A stretch of DNA of 8,931 nt, from assembly GCA_947483645.1 (NCBI GenBank), contig CANKLS010000051.1, forward strand, positions 1 to 8,931. Direction: 5' to 3'. Shown in pieces: positions 1 to 8,031 of this stretch (its first letter is position 1; the number at the start of each line of letters is the position of its first letter). Under the pieces are notes generated by a model, which was not told the origin of the DNA, searched no databases, and saw only the letters and a program-made list of their open reading frames with translations. Both the position numbers and the translations under genes were made by a program. Origin of the DNA: Bradymonadales bacterium (GTDB taxonomy: Bacteria; Myxococcota; Bradymonadia; REDH01).

Positions 1-1797
1 CCGCTCCTCTTCGTCGCGATGCTCGTGCTGGTCATGCAGGCCTGTAGCAGCGCTGCTCCGCCCGCTGCAGAGGGCTCCGCAGCCCCCATCATCGGCGGCA
101 GCGGCGCAGGTTCAGGATCAGGCTCGGGCGACGACGGCAGCGGCTCCGGCCAGGCCGACGCGAGGGCTCCGCAGAACCACACCATCGAGCCCGGCGACAC
201 GCTCTACGCGCTCGGCCGCAAGCATGGCTGCACCCTTGCTGAACTCCAAGCCGCCAACGGGATGGACGACGACGACGACGGGATCAAGGCTGGCAAAACG
301 CTCCTTATCCCCGCCTGCCAGCGGGCAGCGGATCGGCCGATCAAGCCCGTCATCCCCGGCCAAGTCTACATCGTGCAGTCGGGCGACAACCTCGATACCA
401 TCGCCATCTCCGCAGGTTGCTCCCTCCCAGAGCTGATGCAGGCAAACAAGCGCACCAGCGACGCGATCTACAGCAACGACGCGCTCATCATCCCCGTCTG
501 CGCGGCGCCGCAGGCTGCCATCTCACAAGACCCCGCCTCAGCGGCCGGCAAAGGTGCCGCGCCGGTCGTAACAAAGGAGGGCGAGTATCAGGTGCAACCG
601 GGCGATTCGCTCGGCCTCATCGCCTTCAAGTTCGACACCACGATCGACGCCCTGAAGGCCGCCAACAAGCTCGATGACGACAAGATCCGCGCCTACGATA
701 CCCTCGTTATCCCCAAGCCGGGCGCCCCCATCCCCGAAGAGAAAGCCAAGCGGCAGCCGTCGGCCAAACCTCCGAAGCCGCGGGGCGGCAAACCCCCCGC
801 CAAGGGCGAGCCCAGGGAGGAGGCCCCTGCCGAACCCCGTGCGGAGCGCGAACCACCGCCCGCGAACGCCTCGCTCGATGCCCTCATGGCCAGCAAGGGC
901 TTTCGCGGCGACTCCACCTTCAAGGCCTACGTCATCCGCACCACGCTCAGCGCCGACCGGAGCCGCATCGTGAGCGAGAAGCGGTTCGACTACCGCGGCA
1001 CAGGCGACGACGTCAGCAACTGGAACCCCGCCTCAACGGTCAAACTCTTTGCCGCCATCGCCGCCATGAAGAAGGCCGATTCGCTCGGCTTCACCGGCAA
1101 CGCCGACATCCAGTTCGGCAAAGCCGAGCACACCCATCAGCTGAAATCGCTGGTTCATGATGCCCTCGGGCCGAGCAACAACATCGCCTACGACTTCCTC
1201 GCCACCTTCGTCGGCCACGATGAGCTCAACGGCAACTTCTTCACCCGGGGCAACGGCTTTCAGCGCACGGCACTTCGGCGCGCCTACGAGTCGAGCCGCT
1301 GGATGCAGATGGGCTTCTCCTCTTCGCTCGCCCCCTCGCCCCGCCTCCTCATCACCGAGGGCTCCAAGAGCCGGACCATCGATGCCCGGCTCGGTACCAT
1401 CGATGGCGGCTGCTACTCGGCAGCCTGCACCTCCCTGCACGACCTTGCCGAGGCGATGCGGAGGCTCATGCTGCAGGAACAGCTCTCCGGCTCGCAGTCC
1501 TTCCGGCTCAAGCCGGCGAGCCTGCGGTTGATCCGCGGCGTGCTCCGCAGCGAGCGGAGCAGAGGCATGGAGGTGGTCGAGGGCCTCGACGCAAACGCCT
1601 TCGGTCCCAGTACCCAGTTTTACCACAAGGCGGGGTATGCGGGTGACTGGTTCAGCGACAACGTCTTCGTGAAAGACCCGGCGAGCAGGACGGTATGGGT
1701 GATTGCCATGGCAAACTATCCGGGCCGCGGTTCGCTCTCTCGGGGTGCGCGCGTGCTCAGCAGCCTCATCGGCGAGGGCGCCCTCGACCCGCGATAA
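1..1797 (+). CDS. LysM (x3) and serine beta-lactamase/transpeptidase-like exported protein, 5'-truncated
   Basis: The frame is open from base 1, so the true start is probably upstream; the first ATG in the window is at 19, and residues are numbered from it. The hydrophobic stretch PLLFVAMLVLVMQAC followed by Ser/Ala and a Gly/Ser/Asp linker (about residues 24-46) looks like the end of a lipoprotein signal peptide with Cys9 as lipidation site, although MQAC is an imperfect lipobox. Three LysM domains follow, at about 53-100, 116-161 and 190-234; these bind peptidoglycan glycan chains. A Pro/Lys/Arg/Glu-rich linker covers about 235-284. The C-terminal domain (about 285-592) shows penicillin-recognising signatures in correct order: S339-T-V-K342 (SxxK), S386-N-N388 (SDN-like) and K537-A-G539 (KTG-like). 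Family knowledge suggests a periplasmic cell-wall peptidase or beta-lactamase-fold enzyme. I see no class A ExxLN motif, so true beta-lactamase activity is doubtful. The motifs are firm; the substrate is unknown. Confidence 0.85.
   Translation, partial: PLLFVAMLVLVMQACSSAAPPAAEGSAAPIIGGSGAGSGSGSGDDGSGSGQADARAPQNHTIEPGDTLYALGRKHGCTLAELQAANGMDDDDDGIKAGKTLLIPACQRAADRPIKPVIPGQVYIVQSGDNLDTIAISAGCSLPELMQANKRTSDAIYSNDALIIPVCAAPQAAISQDPASAAGKGAAPVVTKEGEYQVQPGDSLGLIAFKFDTTIDALKAANKLDDDKIRAYDTLVIPKPGAPIPEEKAKRQPSAKPPKPRGGKPPAKGEPREEAPAEPRAEREPPPANASLDALMASKGFRGDSTFKAYVIRTTLSADRSRIVSEKRFDYRGTGDDVSNWNPASTVKLFAAIAAMKKADSLGFTGNADIQFGKAEHTHQLKSLVHDALGPSNNIAYDFLATFVGHDELNGNFFTRGNGFQRTALRRAYESSRWMQMGFSSSLAPSPRLLITEGSKSRTIDARLGTIDGGCYSAACTSLHDLAEAMRRLMLQEQLSGSQSFRLKPASLRLIRGVLRSERSRGMEVVEGLDANAFGPSTQFYHKAGYAGDWFSDNVFVKDPASRTVWVIAMANYPGRGSLSRGARVLSSLIGEGALDPR
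265..279 (+). repeat. (GAC)5 trinucleotide run
   Basis: Five consecutive GAC codons encode Asp83-Asp87 inside LysM domain 1. They fall where LysM 3 has a shorter Asp-Asp-Asp stretch. This is a small in-frame simple repeat that could vary in copy number by slippage without breaking the frame. No function is evident. Confidence 0.6.
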
Positions 1798-1825
1798 TGT
1801 CGCTTCGTTTCTTGCATGATGCTCA

Positions 1826-1844
1826 CATGTTCAGTAGGAACATG
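1826..1844. promoter_or_regulatory. Candidate LexA operator upstream of lexA
   Basis: This is a perfect 7-bp inverted repeat, CATGTTC-N5-GAACATG, with spacer AGTAG, ending 37 bp before the lexA ATG. LexA proteins generally repress their own gene through a palindrome at the promoter, so position and symmetry fit an autoregulatory SOS box. It differs from the E. coli CTGT-N8-ACAG type and from the Gram-positive GAAC-N4-GTTC type, having the half-sites in the order GTTC..GAAC. The GTTCAG at 1829-1834 recalls the 3' end of the site described for Myxococcus xanthus, but the upstream half matches only partly. A weak -35-like TTGCAT (1812-1817) and a poor -10-like TAGGAA (1835-1840), 17 bp apart, would place the operator across the promoter. 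The operator role is inference. Confidence 0.6.
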
Positions 1845-1869
1845 CGTCCAGTCCTTTTTCGACTGCAAC

Positions 1870-1875
1870 GAGGAG
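1870..1875 (+). promoter_or_regulatory. Ribosome binding site of lexA
   Basis: GAGGAG lies 6 bases before the ATG at 1882. It decides the start: an in-frame ATG at 1816 would add 22 residues unlike LexA, and the coding region would run through the operator palindrome. Confidence 0.75.
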
Positions 1876-1881
1876 CCAATC

Positions 1882-2571
1882 ATGAAGGGCCTGACCGATC
1901 GCCAGCTCGCCGTCCTCCAGTTCATCCAGAGCCATCAGGCCAGCCAGGGCTACCCGCCGACGATTCGTGAGATCGGCGAGCAGCTCGGCATCAAGTCGAC
2001 CAACGGGGTCAACGACCACCTCAAGGCGCTCGAGCGCAAGGGGATGCTCTCCCGCGTGGGCTCCAAGTCGCGCGCCATGGAGGTCCTCTCCGACGCTCCG
2101 GCCCTTGAATCGGCTCCCGTGAACTTCGAGACGGCCATCATCTCCAGCCCCATTTTTGAGCGCGAGGATGATTCGCTCTCCGTTCCCCTGCTGGGTCGCA
2201 TCGCGGCCGGCACCCCCATCGAGTCCATCGAGCTCGAGGCCGACCGCATCCGCATCGACCGGAGCACGCTCGGTCGCTACGCCCGCGGCAAGGTCTTCGC
2301 GCTCCGGGTCAAGGGCGACTCGATGATTGGCGACGGCATCCTCGACGGCGACACCGTCTTCGTTGCCCACGGAACCGAGGCCCGCGACGGCGAGATTGCC
2401 GCGGTCATGGTCGACGGCGCCGCCACGGTGAAGCGCATCTACCGCGATGGTCGCAACCTCCGGCTCGAGCCCTCCAACCCCACCATGACAGCCATCATCG
2501 TCCGTCCCGAAGATGGCCGCGACGCCTCGCTGCTGGGCAAAGTGGTCGCCATCCAGCGCACCCTTCACTAG
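1882..2571 (+). CDS. lexA: LexA repressor (SOS response, self-cleaving)
   Basis: The protein has 229 residues, somewhat longer than the 202 of E. coli LexA. Its N-terminal winged helix-turn-helix includes PPTIREIGEQLGI (25-37) and the recognition helix around S39-T-N41-G-V-N-D-H46, a version I associate with deltaproteobacterial or myxobacterial LexA. An acidic hinge (about 70-100) leads to the S24 peptidase domain. The self-cleavage bond is A109-G110 in GRIAAGTP. The catalytic serine is S147 in KGDSM and the catalytic lysine is K184 in ATVKR; their spacing of 37 equals that of E. coli S119/K156. All elements needed for RecA-stimulated autocleavage are therefore present. It should repress DNA-damage genes in the cytoplasm and, through the palindrome upstream, itself. 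It stands as its own transcription unit between the cell-wall gene and the nuo operon. Confidence 0.97.
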   Translation: MKGLTDRQLAVLQFIQSHQASQGYPPTIREIGEQLGIKSTNGVNDHLKALERKGMLSRVGSKSRAMEVLSDAPALESAPVNFETAIISSPIFEREDDSLSVPLLGRIAAGTPIESIELEADRIRIDRSTLGRYARGKVFALRVKGDSMIGDGILDGDTVFVAHGTEARDGEIAAVMVDGAATVKRIYRDGRNLRLEPSNPTMTAIIVRPEDGRDASLLGKVVAIQRTLH

Positions 2572-2604
2572 GCTGCCGCATCGTAGACGTGCCGTGCCCT
2601 TTGA

Positions 2605-2632
2605 TTGACACTGCGCCCCCCCGATGTTAGCC
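2605..2632 (+). promoter_or_regulatory. Candidate nuo operon promoter
   Basis: A perfect -35 hexamer TTGACA lies at 2605-2610 in the 134-bp gap between lexA and nuoA. A -10 element is not clear. TTAGCC (2627-2632, spacing 16) or TGTTAG (2625-2630, spacing 14) are the nearest candidates, and both match TATAAT poorly. The spacer holds a run of seven C (2616-2622). If used, it gives a leader of roughly 65-70 bases in which I see no riboswitch-like structure. The -35 is seen directly; promoter activity is inferred. Confidence 0.45.
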
Positions 2633-2705
2633 GCCCGCACACGCTTCCGCCCTGCTCCTGTGAGCCGGCGCGGGATGCTCTCTGACCGATCTCCAAAGGC
2701 CTCCC

Positions 2706-3059
2706 GTGGTTGACTACGGCGCGCTCTTCGTCCTCTTTCTCTTCGGCATCGCGCTGGCAGGTACCATCGTCGCGATGGCGACCCTCTTCGGCAAAAAGCT
2801 GCCGAACCGCTACAAGAAGCAGGTCTACGAGGCCGGCAGCGAGCCGCTCGGCGATGCCCGCATTCGCATCGATGTGAAGTTCTACATGGTCGCCATCAGC
2901 TTCGTGATGTTCGACCTTGAGACCGTCTTCCTGATGCCCTGGGCGATTGTCGCCAAGGAGTTCGGAGGCGCCGGCCTTGCGGCCGCGATGTTCTTTGTGG
3001 GCGTGCTGGTCGTGGGCCTTATCTACGAGTGGCGCAAGGGAGGACTCGAATGGGAGTAG
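2706..3059 (+). CDS. nuoA: NADH-quinone oxidoreductase subunit A
   Basis: This small membrane subunit of complex I has 117 residues, the usual length. The predicted start is GTG with AAAGG (2695-2699) 6 bases upstream; the frame has no ATG between the upstream stop at 2661 and this codon. Three hydrophobic helices are visible at about 6-28, 59-82 and 87-108. The long loop between helices 1 and 2 carries Y41-E42-A-G-S-E-P47, where many homologues have YECG; here Ala replaces the Cys, which is not invariant in bacteria. The second helix has the family's acidic pair D70 and E72 in FDLE. The subunit sits beside NuoH at the quinone-cavity entrance. Its 3' end overlaps nuoB by 10 bases. Confidence 0.95.
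   Translation: MVDYGALFVLFLFGIALAGTIVAMATLFGKKLPNRYKKQVYEAGSEPLGDARIRIDVKFYMVAISFVMFDLETVFLMPWAIVAKEFGGAGLAAAMFFVGVLVVGLIYEWRKGGLEWE
3036..3044 (+). promoter_or_regulatory. Ribosome binding site of nuoB
   Basis: AAGGGAGGA is a very strong Shine-Dalgarno sequence 5 bases before the ATG at 3050, within the 3' end of nuoA. It argues for the ATG rather than the in-frame GTG at 3029, which would add seven residues upstream. Confidence 0.75.
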
Positions 3060-3568
3060 ATATCGGCGTTCCCGGCGTAGTCGCCTCGCGCCTCGAGACA
3101 GCAATCAACTGGGCACGGAAGTTCTCGCTCTTCCAGTACCCCTTCGTCACCGCCTGCTGCGGCATGGAGTATATGGCGGTCGCCTGCGCCCGCTACGATG
3201 TCTCCCGCTTCGGCGCCGAGATTCCCCGCTTCTCGCCCCGTCAGGCCGACCTGCTCTGGGTGGTCGGCACCGTGAACCACAAGCTGGCGCCCCACCTGGC
3301 CCGCATCCACGCGCAGATTTCGGACCCCAAGTGGGTCATCTCCTTTGGCGTCTGCGCCTCGACGGGCGGCTTCTACGACAACTACGCCACCGTGCAGGGC
3401 ATCGACAAAATCATCCCTGTCGACGTCTACATCCCCGGCTGCCCGCCCCGCCCCGAGCAGGTGCTCGACGCCCTCATGATGCTGCAGGACAAGATCCAGC
3501 GCGAGAAGTGGGACGGCCCCCGCGCAGCCTCCGACGTGGCGCCAATCATCACCGCGGTGCAGGCATGA
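3050..3568 (+). CDS. nuoB: NADH-quinone oxidoreductase subunit B (N2 cluster)
   Basis: The protein has 172 residues and holds the terminal [4Fe-4S] cluster N2, which passes electrons to quinone at the interface with NuoD. The four ligands are visible: the tandem C36-C37 in TACCGME, C102 in GVCASTGG, and C131 in IPGCPPRP. The spacings 37-102 and 102-131 equal those of E. coli NuoB (64-129-158). The GTVNHKLAP segment and the final PRPEQVLDALMMLQ stretch are also typical. It starts inside nuoA with its own strong ribosome binding site and ends in an ATGA overlap with nuoC, so the three genes are translationally linked. Confidence 0.97.
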   Translation: MGVDIGVPGVVASRLETAINWARKFSLFQYPFVTACCGMEYMAVACARYDVSRFGAEIPRFSPRQADLLWVVGTVNHKLAPHLARIHAQISDPKWVISFGVCASTGGFYDNYATVQGIDKIIPVDVYIPGCPPRPEQVLDALMMLQDKIQREKWDGPRAASDVAPIITAVQA

Positions 3569-4119
3569 GCCGCGCAGCCCTCGACAGCCTCGTTGCTGCC
3601 TTCCCGCAGCACATCCTCGAGACCACCGACCGGCTCGGCGACGAGGTTGCCATCGTTGCGCCCGCCGGCCTGCTCGAGATTGCCACCTGGCTTCGCGACA
3701 CGCCGGCCATGGCCTTCAACATGCTCTCGGATGTGACGGCCGTTGACTACCTCGCCCGCAACCCGCGGTTCGAGGTGGTCTACCAACTCTACTCGGTCAG
3801 CAAGAAGCACCGCCTTCGGCTCCGTGTGCCAGTTGGCGCCGAAAGCCCGTCGCTGAGCTCGGTGACCTCGGTCTGGCTCTCGGCCAACTGGGCGGAGCGT
3901 GAGGTCTGGGACATGTATGGCATCCGGTTCGAAGGCCACCCCGACCTCCGCCGCGTGCTCATGTATGAAGAGTTCGAGGGCCACCCCCTCCGCAAAGATT
4001 ACCCGATGCAGCAGAGCCAGCCCCGCATGGACCTGCGCCGCAAGGAGCGCGACGCCGTCGAAGAGTACAACACGCTCTACGTCGACAAGCTCGCGCAAGC
4101 CCGCAAGGCCGAGCCATGA
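3565..4119 (+). CDS. nuoC: NADH-quinone oxidoreductase subunit C (30 kDa)
   Basis: The protein has 184 residues and is a structural subunit of the peripheral arm, packing against NuoD and NuoI; it carries no cofactor. The 30-kDa signature is clear: E111-R-E-V-W115-D-M-Y-G119, followed by GHPDLRRVLM and then HPLRKDYP. Unlike enterobacteria, where nuoC and nuoD are fused, it is a separate gene here. Both ends use ATGA overlaps: its start codon overlaps the nuoB stop, and its stop (4117-4119) overlaps the nuoD start. This is an arrangement expected for coupled translation. Reading open upstream of 3565 in this frame is only a shadow of nuoA/nuoB. Confidence 0.96.
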   Translation: MSRAALDSLVAAFPQHILETTDRLGDEVAIVAPAGLLEIATWLRDTPAMAFNMLSDVTAVDYLARNPRFEVVYQLYSVSKKHRLRLRVPVGAESPSLSSVTSVWLSANWAEREVWDMYGIRFEGHPDLRRVLMYEEFEGHPLRKDYPMQQSQPRMDLRRKERDAVEEYNTLYVDKLAQARKAEP

Positions 4120-5333
4120 ACCGCGCAATTGCAGATGCCCTGGCCGCCGCCCCCGAGCGTGGCGTGCAGGAAGATGTGATGGTCCTCAACATGGGACCGA
4201 GCCACCCGGCCATGCATGGCACCGTCCGCATGGTGCTCACGCTTGACGGCGAGACCGTCATCAAGTGCGACCCGGAGATTGGCTACCTGCACCGCGGCTT
4301 CGAGAAGCAGTGCGAGAACGCCACCTGGAGCCAAGTCTTCCCCTACACCGACCGCCTCAACTACTGCTCGCCGCTGCTGAACAACTTCGGCTACGCGCTG
4401 GCCGTGGAGAAGATGCTCGGCATCAAGGCGACCGACCGGTGCAACTACATCCGGACGATTCTGGGCGAGATGGCCCGGCTTGCCGACCACTTCACCAGCC
4501 TGGGTGCCGGCGCCCTCGAGCTCGGCGCGATGAGCGCCTTCCTCTACGCCGTCGAGGCCCGTGACCATATCTGGGATCTGGTCGAAGAGGTCACCGGCGC
4601 CCGCCTGACCGTCTCCTTCGCCCGCATCGGCGGCCTCAAGGAAGACCTGCCGGACAACTTCGCAGAGCGCTGGGAGGCCACAGAGCCCCGCCTCTGGGAC
4701 GTTATCAAGAAGTTGGATCAACTTTCAACAAAGAACCGTATCTTCATGGATCGCATGATGAATACGGGTGTCATCGGAGCAGACGAAGCGGTCTCGCTCG
4801 GCTTCACCGGCCCGGTCCTCCGCTCCACCGGCGTGGCCTACGACATCCGCAAAGACAGCCCCTACTTCGCCTACGACCGGGTCGACTTCGAGGTCCCTGT
4901 CGGCACCAACGGCGACAACTTCGACCGCTACCTCGTGCGGCTCGAAGAGATGAAGCAGTCTATCTCCATCATCCGCCAGTGCCTCAAGGGGCTGCCCGGA
5001 GGCCCGCTCAATGTGGACGACCCCCACATCATGCTGCCCCCCAAGGAGTTGGTCTACAACTCCATCGAAGGCATGATCAACCACTTCAAGCTCATCTTCG
5101 AGGGCATCCAGGTGCCGGCCGGAGAGGTCTACTCCTACACCGAGGCCGCCAACGGCGAGCTCGGCTTCTACATCGTCTCCAACGGCACCGGGAAGCCCTA
5201 CAAGCTCCGCGTCCGCCCCCCCTGCTTCTACTTCATGGGCGGCATCGACCGCATGATCGAGGGCGGCATGCTCTCCGACATCATCCCCACCTTCGACACC
5301 ATCAACATGATTGGTGGCGAAGTCGACCGCTAG
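4116..5333 (+). CDS. nuoD: NADH-quinone oxidoreductase subunit D (49 kDa)
   Basis: This 405-residue quinone-site subunit evolved from the large subunit of NiFe hydrogenases. The N-terminal LNMGPSHPAMHG carries H30 and H34. Y83 (in DRLNY) lies at the spacing of the quinone-contacting Tyr87 of Thermus Nqo4, whose histidine is His38. IGYLHRGFEK (55-64) is the 49-kDa signature. The nickel-binding cysteine pairs of hydrogenases are absent, as expected. The C-terminus ends in GGEVDR, equivalent to the usual G-E-x-D-R ending, so the protein is complete. Codons 196-219 are unusually AT-rich, described in its own entry. The next gene begins 10 bases after the stop and is nuoG, not nuoE. Confidence 0.97.
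   Translation: MNRAIADALAAAPERGVQEDVMVLNMGPSHPAMHGTVRMVLTLDGETVIKCDPEIGYLHRGFEKQCENATWSQVFPYTDRLNYCSPLLNNFGYALAVEKMLGIKATDRCNYIRTILGEMARLADHFTSLGAGALELGAMSAFLYAVEARDHIWDLVEEVTGARLTVSFARIGGLKEDLPDNFAERWEATEPRLWDVIKKLDQLSTKNRIFMDRMMNTGVIGADEAVSLGFTGPVLRSTGVAYDIRKDSPYFAYDRVDFEVPVGTNGDNFDRYLVRLEEMKQSISIIRQCLKGLPGGPLNVDDPHIMLPPKELVYNSIEGMINHFKLIFEGIQVPAGEVYSYTEAANGELGFYIVSNGTGKPYKLRVRPPCFYFMGGIDRMIEGGMLSDIIPTFDTINMIGGEVDR
4701..4770 (+). other. AT-rich patch inside nuoD
   Basis: By direct count 28 of these 70 bases are G or C (40%), in a gene that is otherwise strongly GC-rich. The codons change too: TTG, CTT, TCA, ACA, CGT, GAT, AAT and GGT replace the C/G-ending forms used elsewhere. The encoded residues (about 196-219) still read as a normal NuoD segment. 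It contains a 6-bp inverted repeat with 3-base loop, AAGTTG-GAT-CAACTT, at 4710-4724. It could be a rare-codon pause, an internal regulatory element or a chance fluctuation. Confidence 0.5.
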
Positions 5334-5343
5334 GCCTCCGACC

Positions 5344-6861
<1,518 letters not shown>

Positions 6862-6877
6862 CGCGACCGAGGTCTCT

Positions 6878-8023
6878 ATGTTTTCGCCCATCGACTTCGC
6901 CATCCTGCTGCTGAAAATCGGCGTTATCACGCTCGGTTTCGCGCTGCCGATCGGTGGCCTCCTCACCCTCTACGGCGACCGGAAGCTCTCGGCGCTCATC
7001 CAGAACCGGGTGGGGCCGAACCGGGCCAAAGTCTTCGGCATCCAGAGCTCGCTGCTCTCGCTGCCCCAGTTCGTCGCAGACGGCATCAAGATGCTCTTCA
7101 AAGAAGATGCGATGCCCGACAACGCAGACCGCTTCTGGCACTTTATGGCGCCGGCGCTCGCGCTGCTGCCCGCCATCACGCTCTGGGCCGTCATCCCCTT
7201 CGGCGACCTCTACTGCACCGGCACCGTGCAGGTGAAAGACTACATGGATGTCTGCGTCAGCGGCGAGCAGAAGAACTACTTCTCCATCGCCAACCTCGAC
7301 GCCGGCCTGCTCTACGTCTTCGCCATCTCCTCCATCTCGGTCTACGGCGCGGCGCTGGCCGGCTGGTCGACCAACAGCAAGTTCGCCCTCATCGGCGGCC
7401 TCCGCAGCACCGCCCAGATGATCTCCTACGAGGTCACCATGGGGCTCTCGCTGGCCGGCACCATGCTCATCTACGGCACGCTCAACCTCAACGAGATGGC
7501 GCAGCAGCAGGGTGCCCTGATCGGCGGCTGGCTCCCCGCCTGGGGCATCGTCTACCAGCCCGTCGCCTTCTTCCTCTTCTTCATCGCCATGATGGCCGAG
7601 ACCAAGCGGGCCCCCTTCGACGTGCCCGAGGGCGAGTCCGAGATTGTGGCCGGCTACTTCACCGAGTTTTCGGCGCTCAAGTTCGGTGCCATCCAGCTCT
7701 CGGAGTATGTGGGCACCATCTTCGTCGGCGCGCTGGTTGCCACCATCTTCTTCGGCGGCTGGCAGGTGCCCTTCCTCTACGGCGACGGCTTTCACTTTGG
7801 CAGCGGCGGCGTCGACATCTCCCTGCCCTACCCTGCGGTCGTGGCGCTCCGGCTGGTGGCCTTCATCGCCAAGACCCTCTTCTTCGTGCTCCTTCAGTTC
7901 ATGCTCCGCTGGACGCTCCCCCGCTTCCGCTACGACCAGATCATGAACCTCGGCTGGAAGATTCTTCTGCCCATCTCCATCGCAAACCTCGTCATCACAG
8001 CCATCATCGTACTGGCGTTCTGA
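6878..8023 (+). CDS. nuoH: NADH-quinone oxidoreductase subunit H
   Basis: This membrane subunit forms the quinone entry channel and joins the two arms. It has 381 residues against 325 in E. coli, with about eight hydrophobic helices (roughly 8-32, 87-108, 141-161, 180-200, 220-240, 276-296, 320-343, 360-381). Conserved elements are GDRKLSALIQNRVGPNRA (33-50), AGWSTNSKFALIGGLRSTAQ (161-180), and E241-TKRAPFD-VPEGESE255 leading to GYFTEFSALKFG. The extra length comes mainly from two insertions. One at about 110-136, after helix 2, contains C113 and C126; the other, at about 300-318, is Gly-rich. GAGG lies 5 bases before the ATG. nuoI follows after 8 bases. Confidence 0.96.
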   Translation: MFSPIDFAILLLKIGVITLGFALPIGGLLTLYGDRKLSALIQNRVGPNRAKVFGIQSSLLSLPQFVADGIKMLFKEDAMPDNADRFWHFMAPALALLPAITLWAVIPFGDLYCTGTVQVKDYMDVCVSGEQKNYFSIANLDAGLLYVFAISSISVYGAALAGWSTNSKFALIGGLRSTAQMISYEVTMGLSLAGTMLIYGTLNLNEMAQQQGALIGGWLPAWGIVYQPVAFFLFFIAMMAETKRAPFDVPEGESEIVAGYFTEFSALKFGAIQLSEYVGTIFVGALVATIFFGGWQVPFLYGDGFHFGSGGVDISLPYPAVVALRLVAFIAKTLFFVLLQFMLRWTLPRFRYDQIMNLGWKILLPISIANLVITAIIVLAF

Positions 8024-8031
8024 GAGCCCCC

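Noticed and set aside
1033..1626. 197-codon - strand frame opposite the beta-lactamase-like domain
   Set aside because: It is a shadow of the real gene caused by GC-rich third positions; its composition is biased and no domain is recognisable.
1773..1786. Perfect 14-bp palindrome CGAGGGCGCCCTCG near the end of the LysM gene, as a terminator
   Set aside because: It lies inside the coding sequence, allows only a five-pair stem with a tight loop, and has no T run directly after it.
1816..1881. N-terminal extension of lexA from the ATG at 1816
   Set aside because: The added residues do not resemble LexA and would put the operator palindrome inside the coding sequence; GAGGAG supports the start at 1882.
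2572..2705. Terminator or small gene between lexA and nuoA
   Set aside because: I found no stable hairpin followed by T residues and no credible coding frame in this gap, only the candidate promoter.
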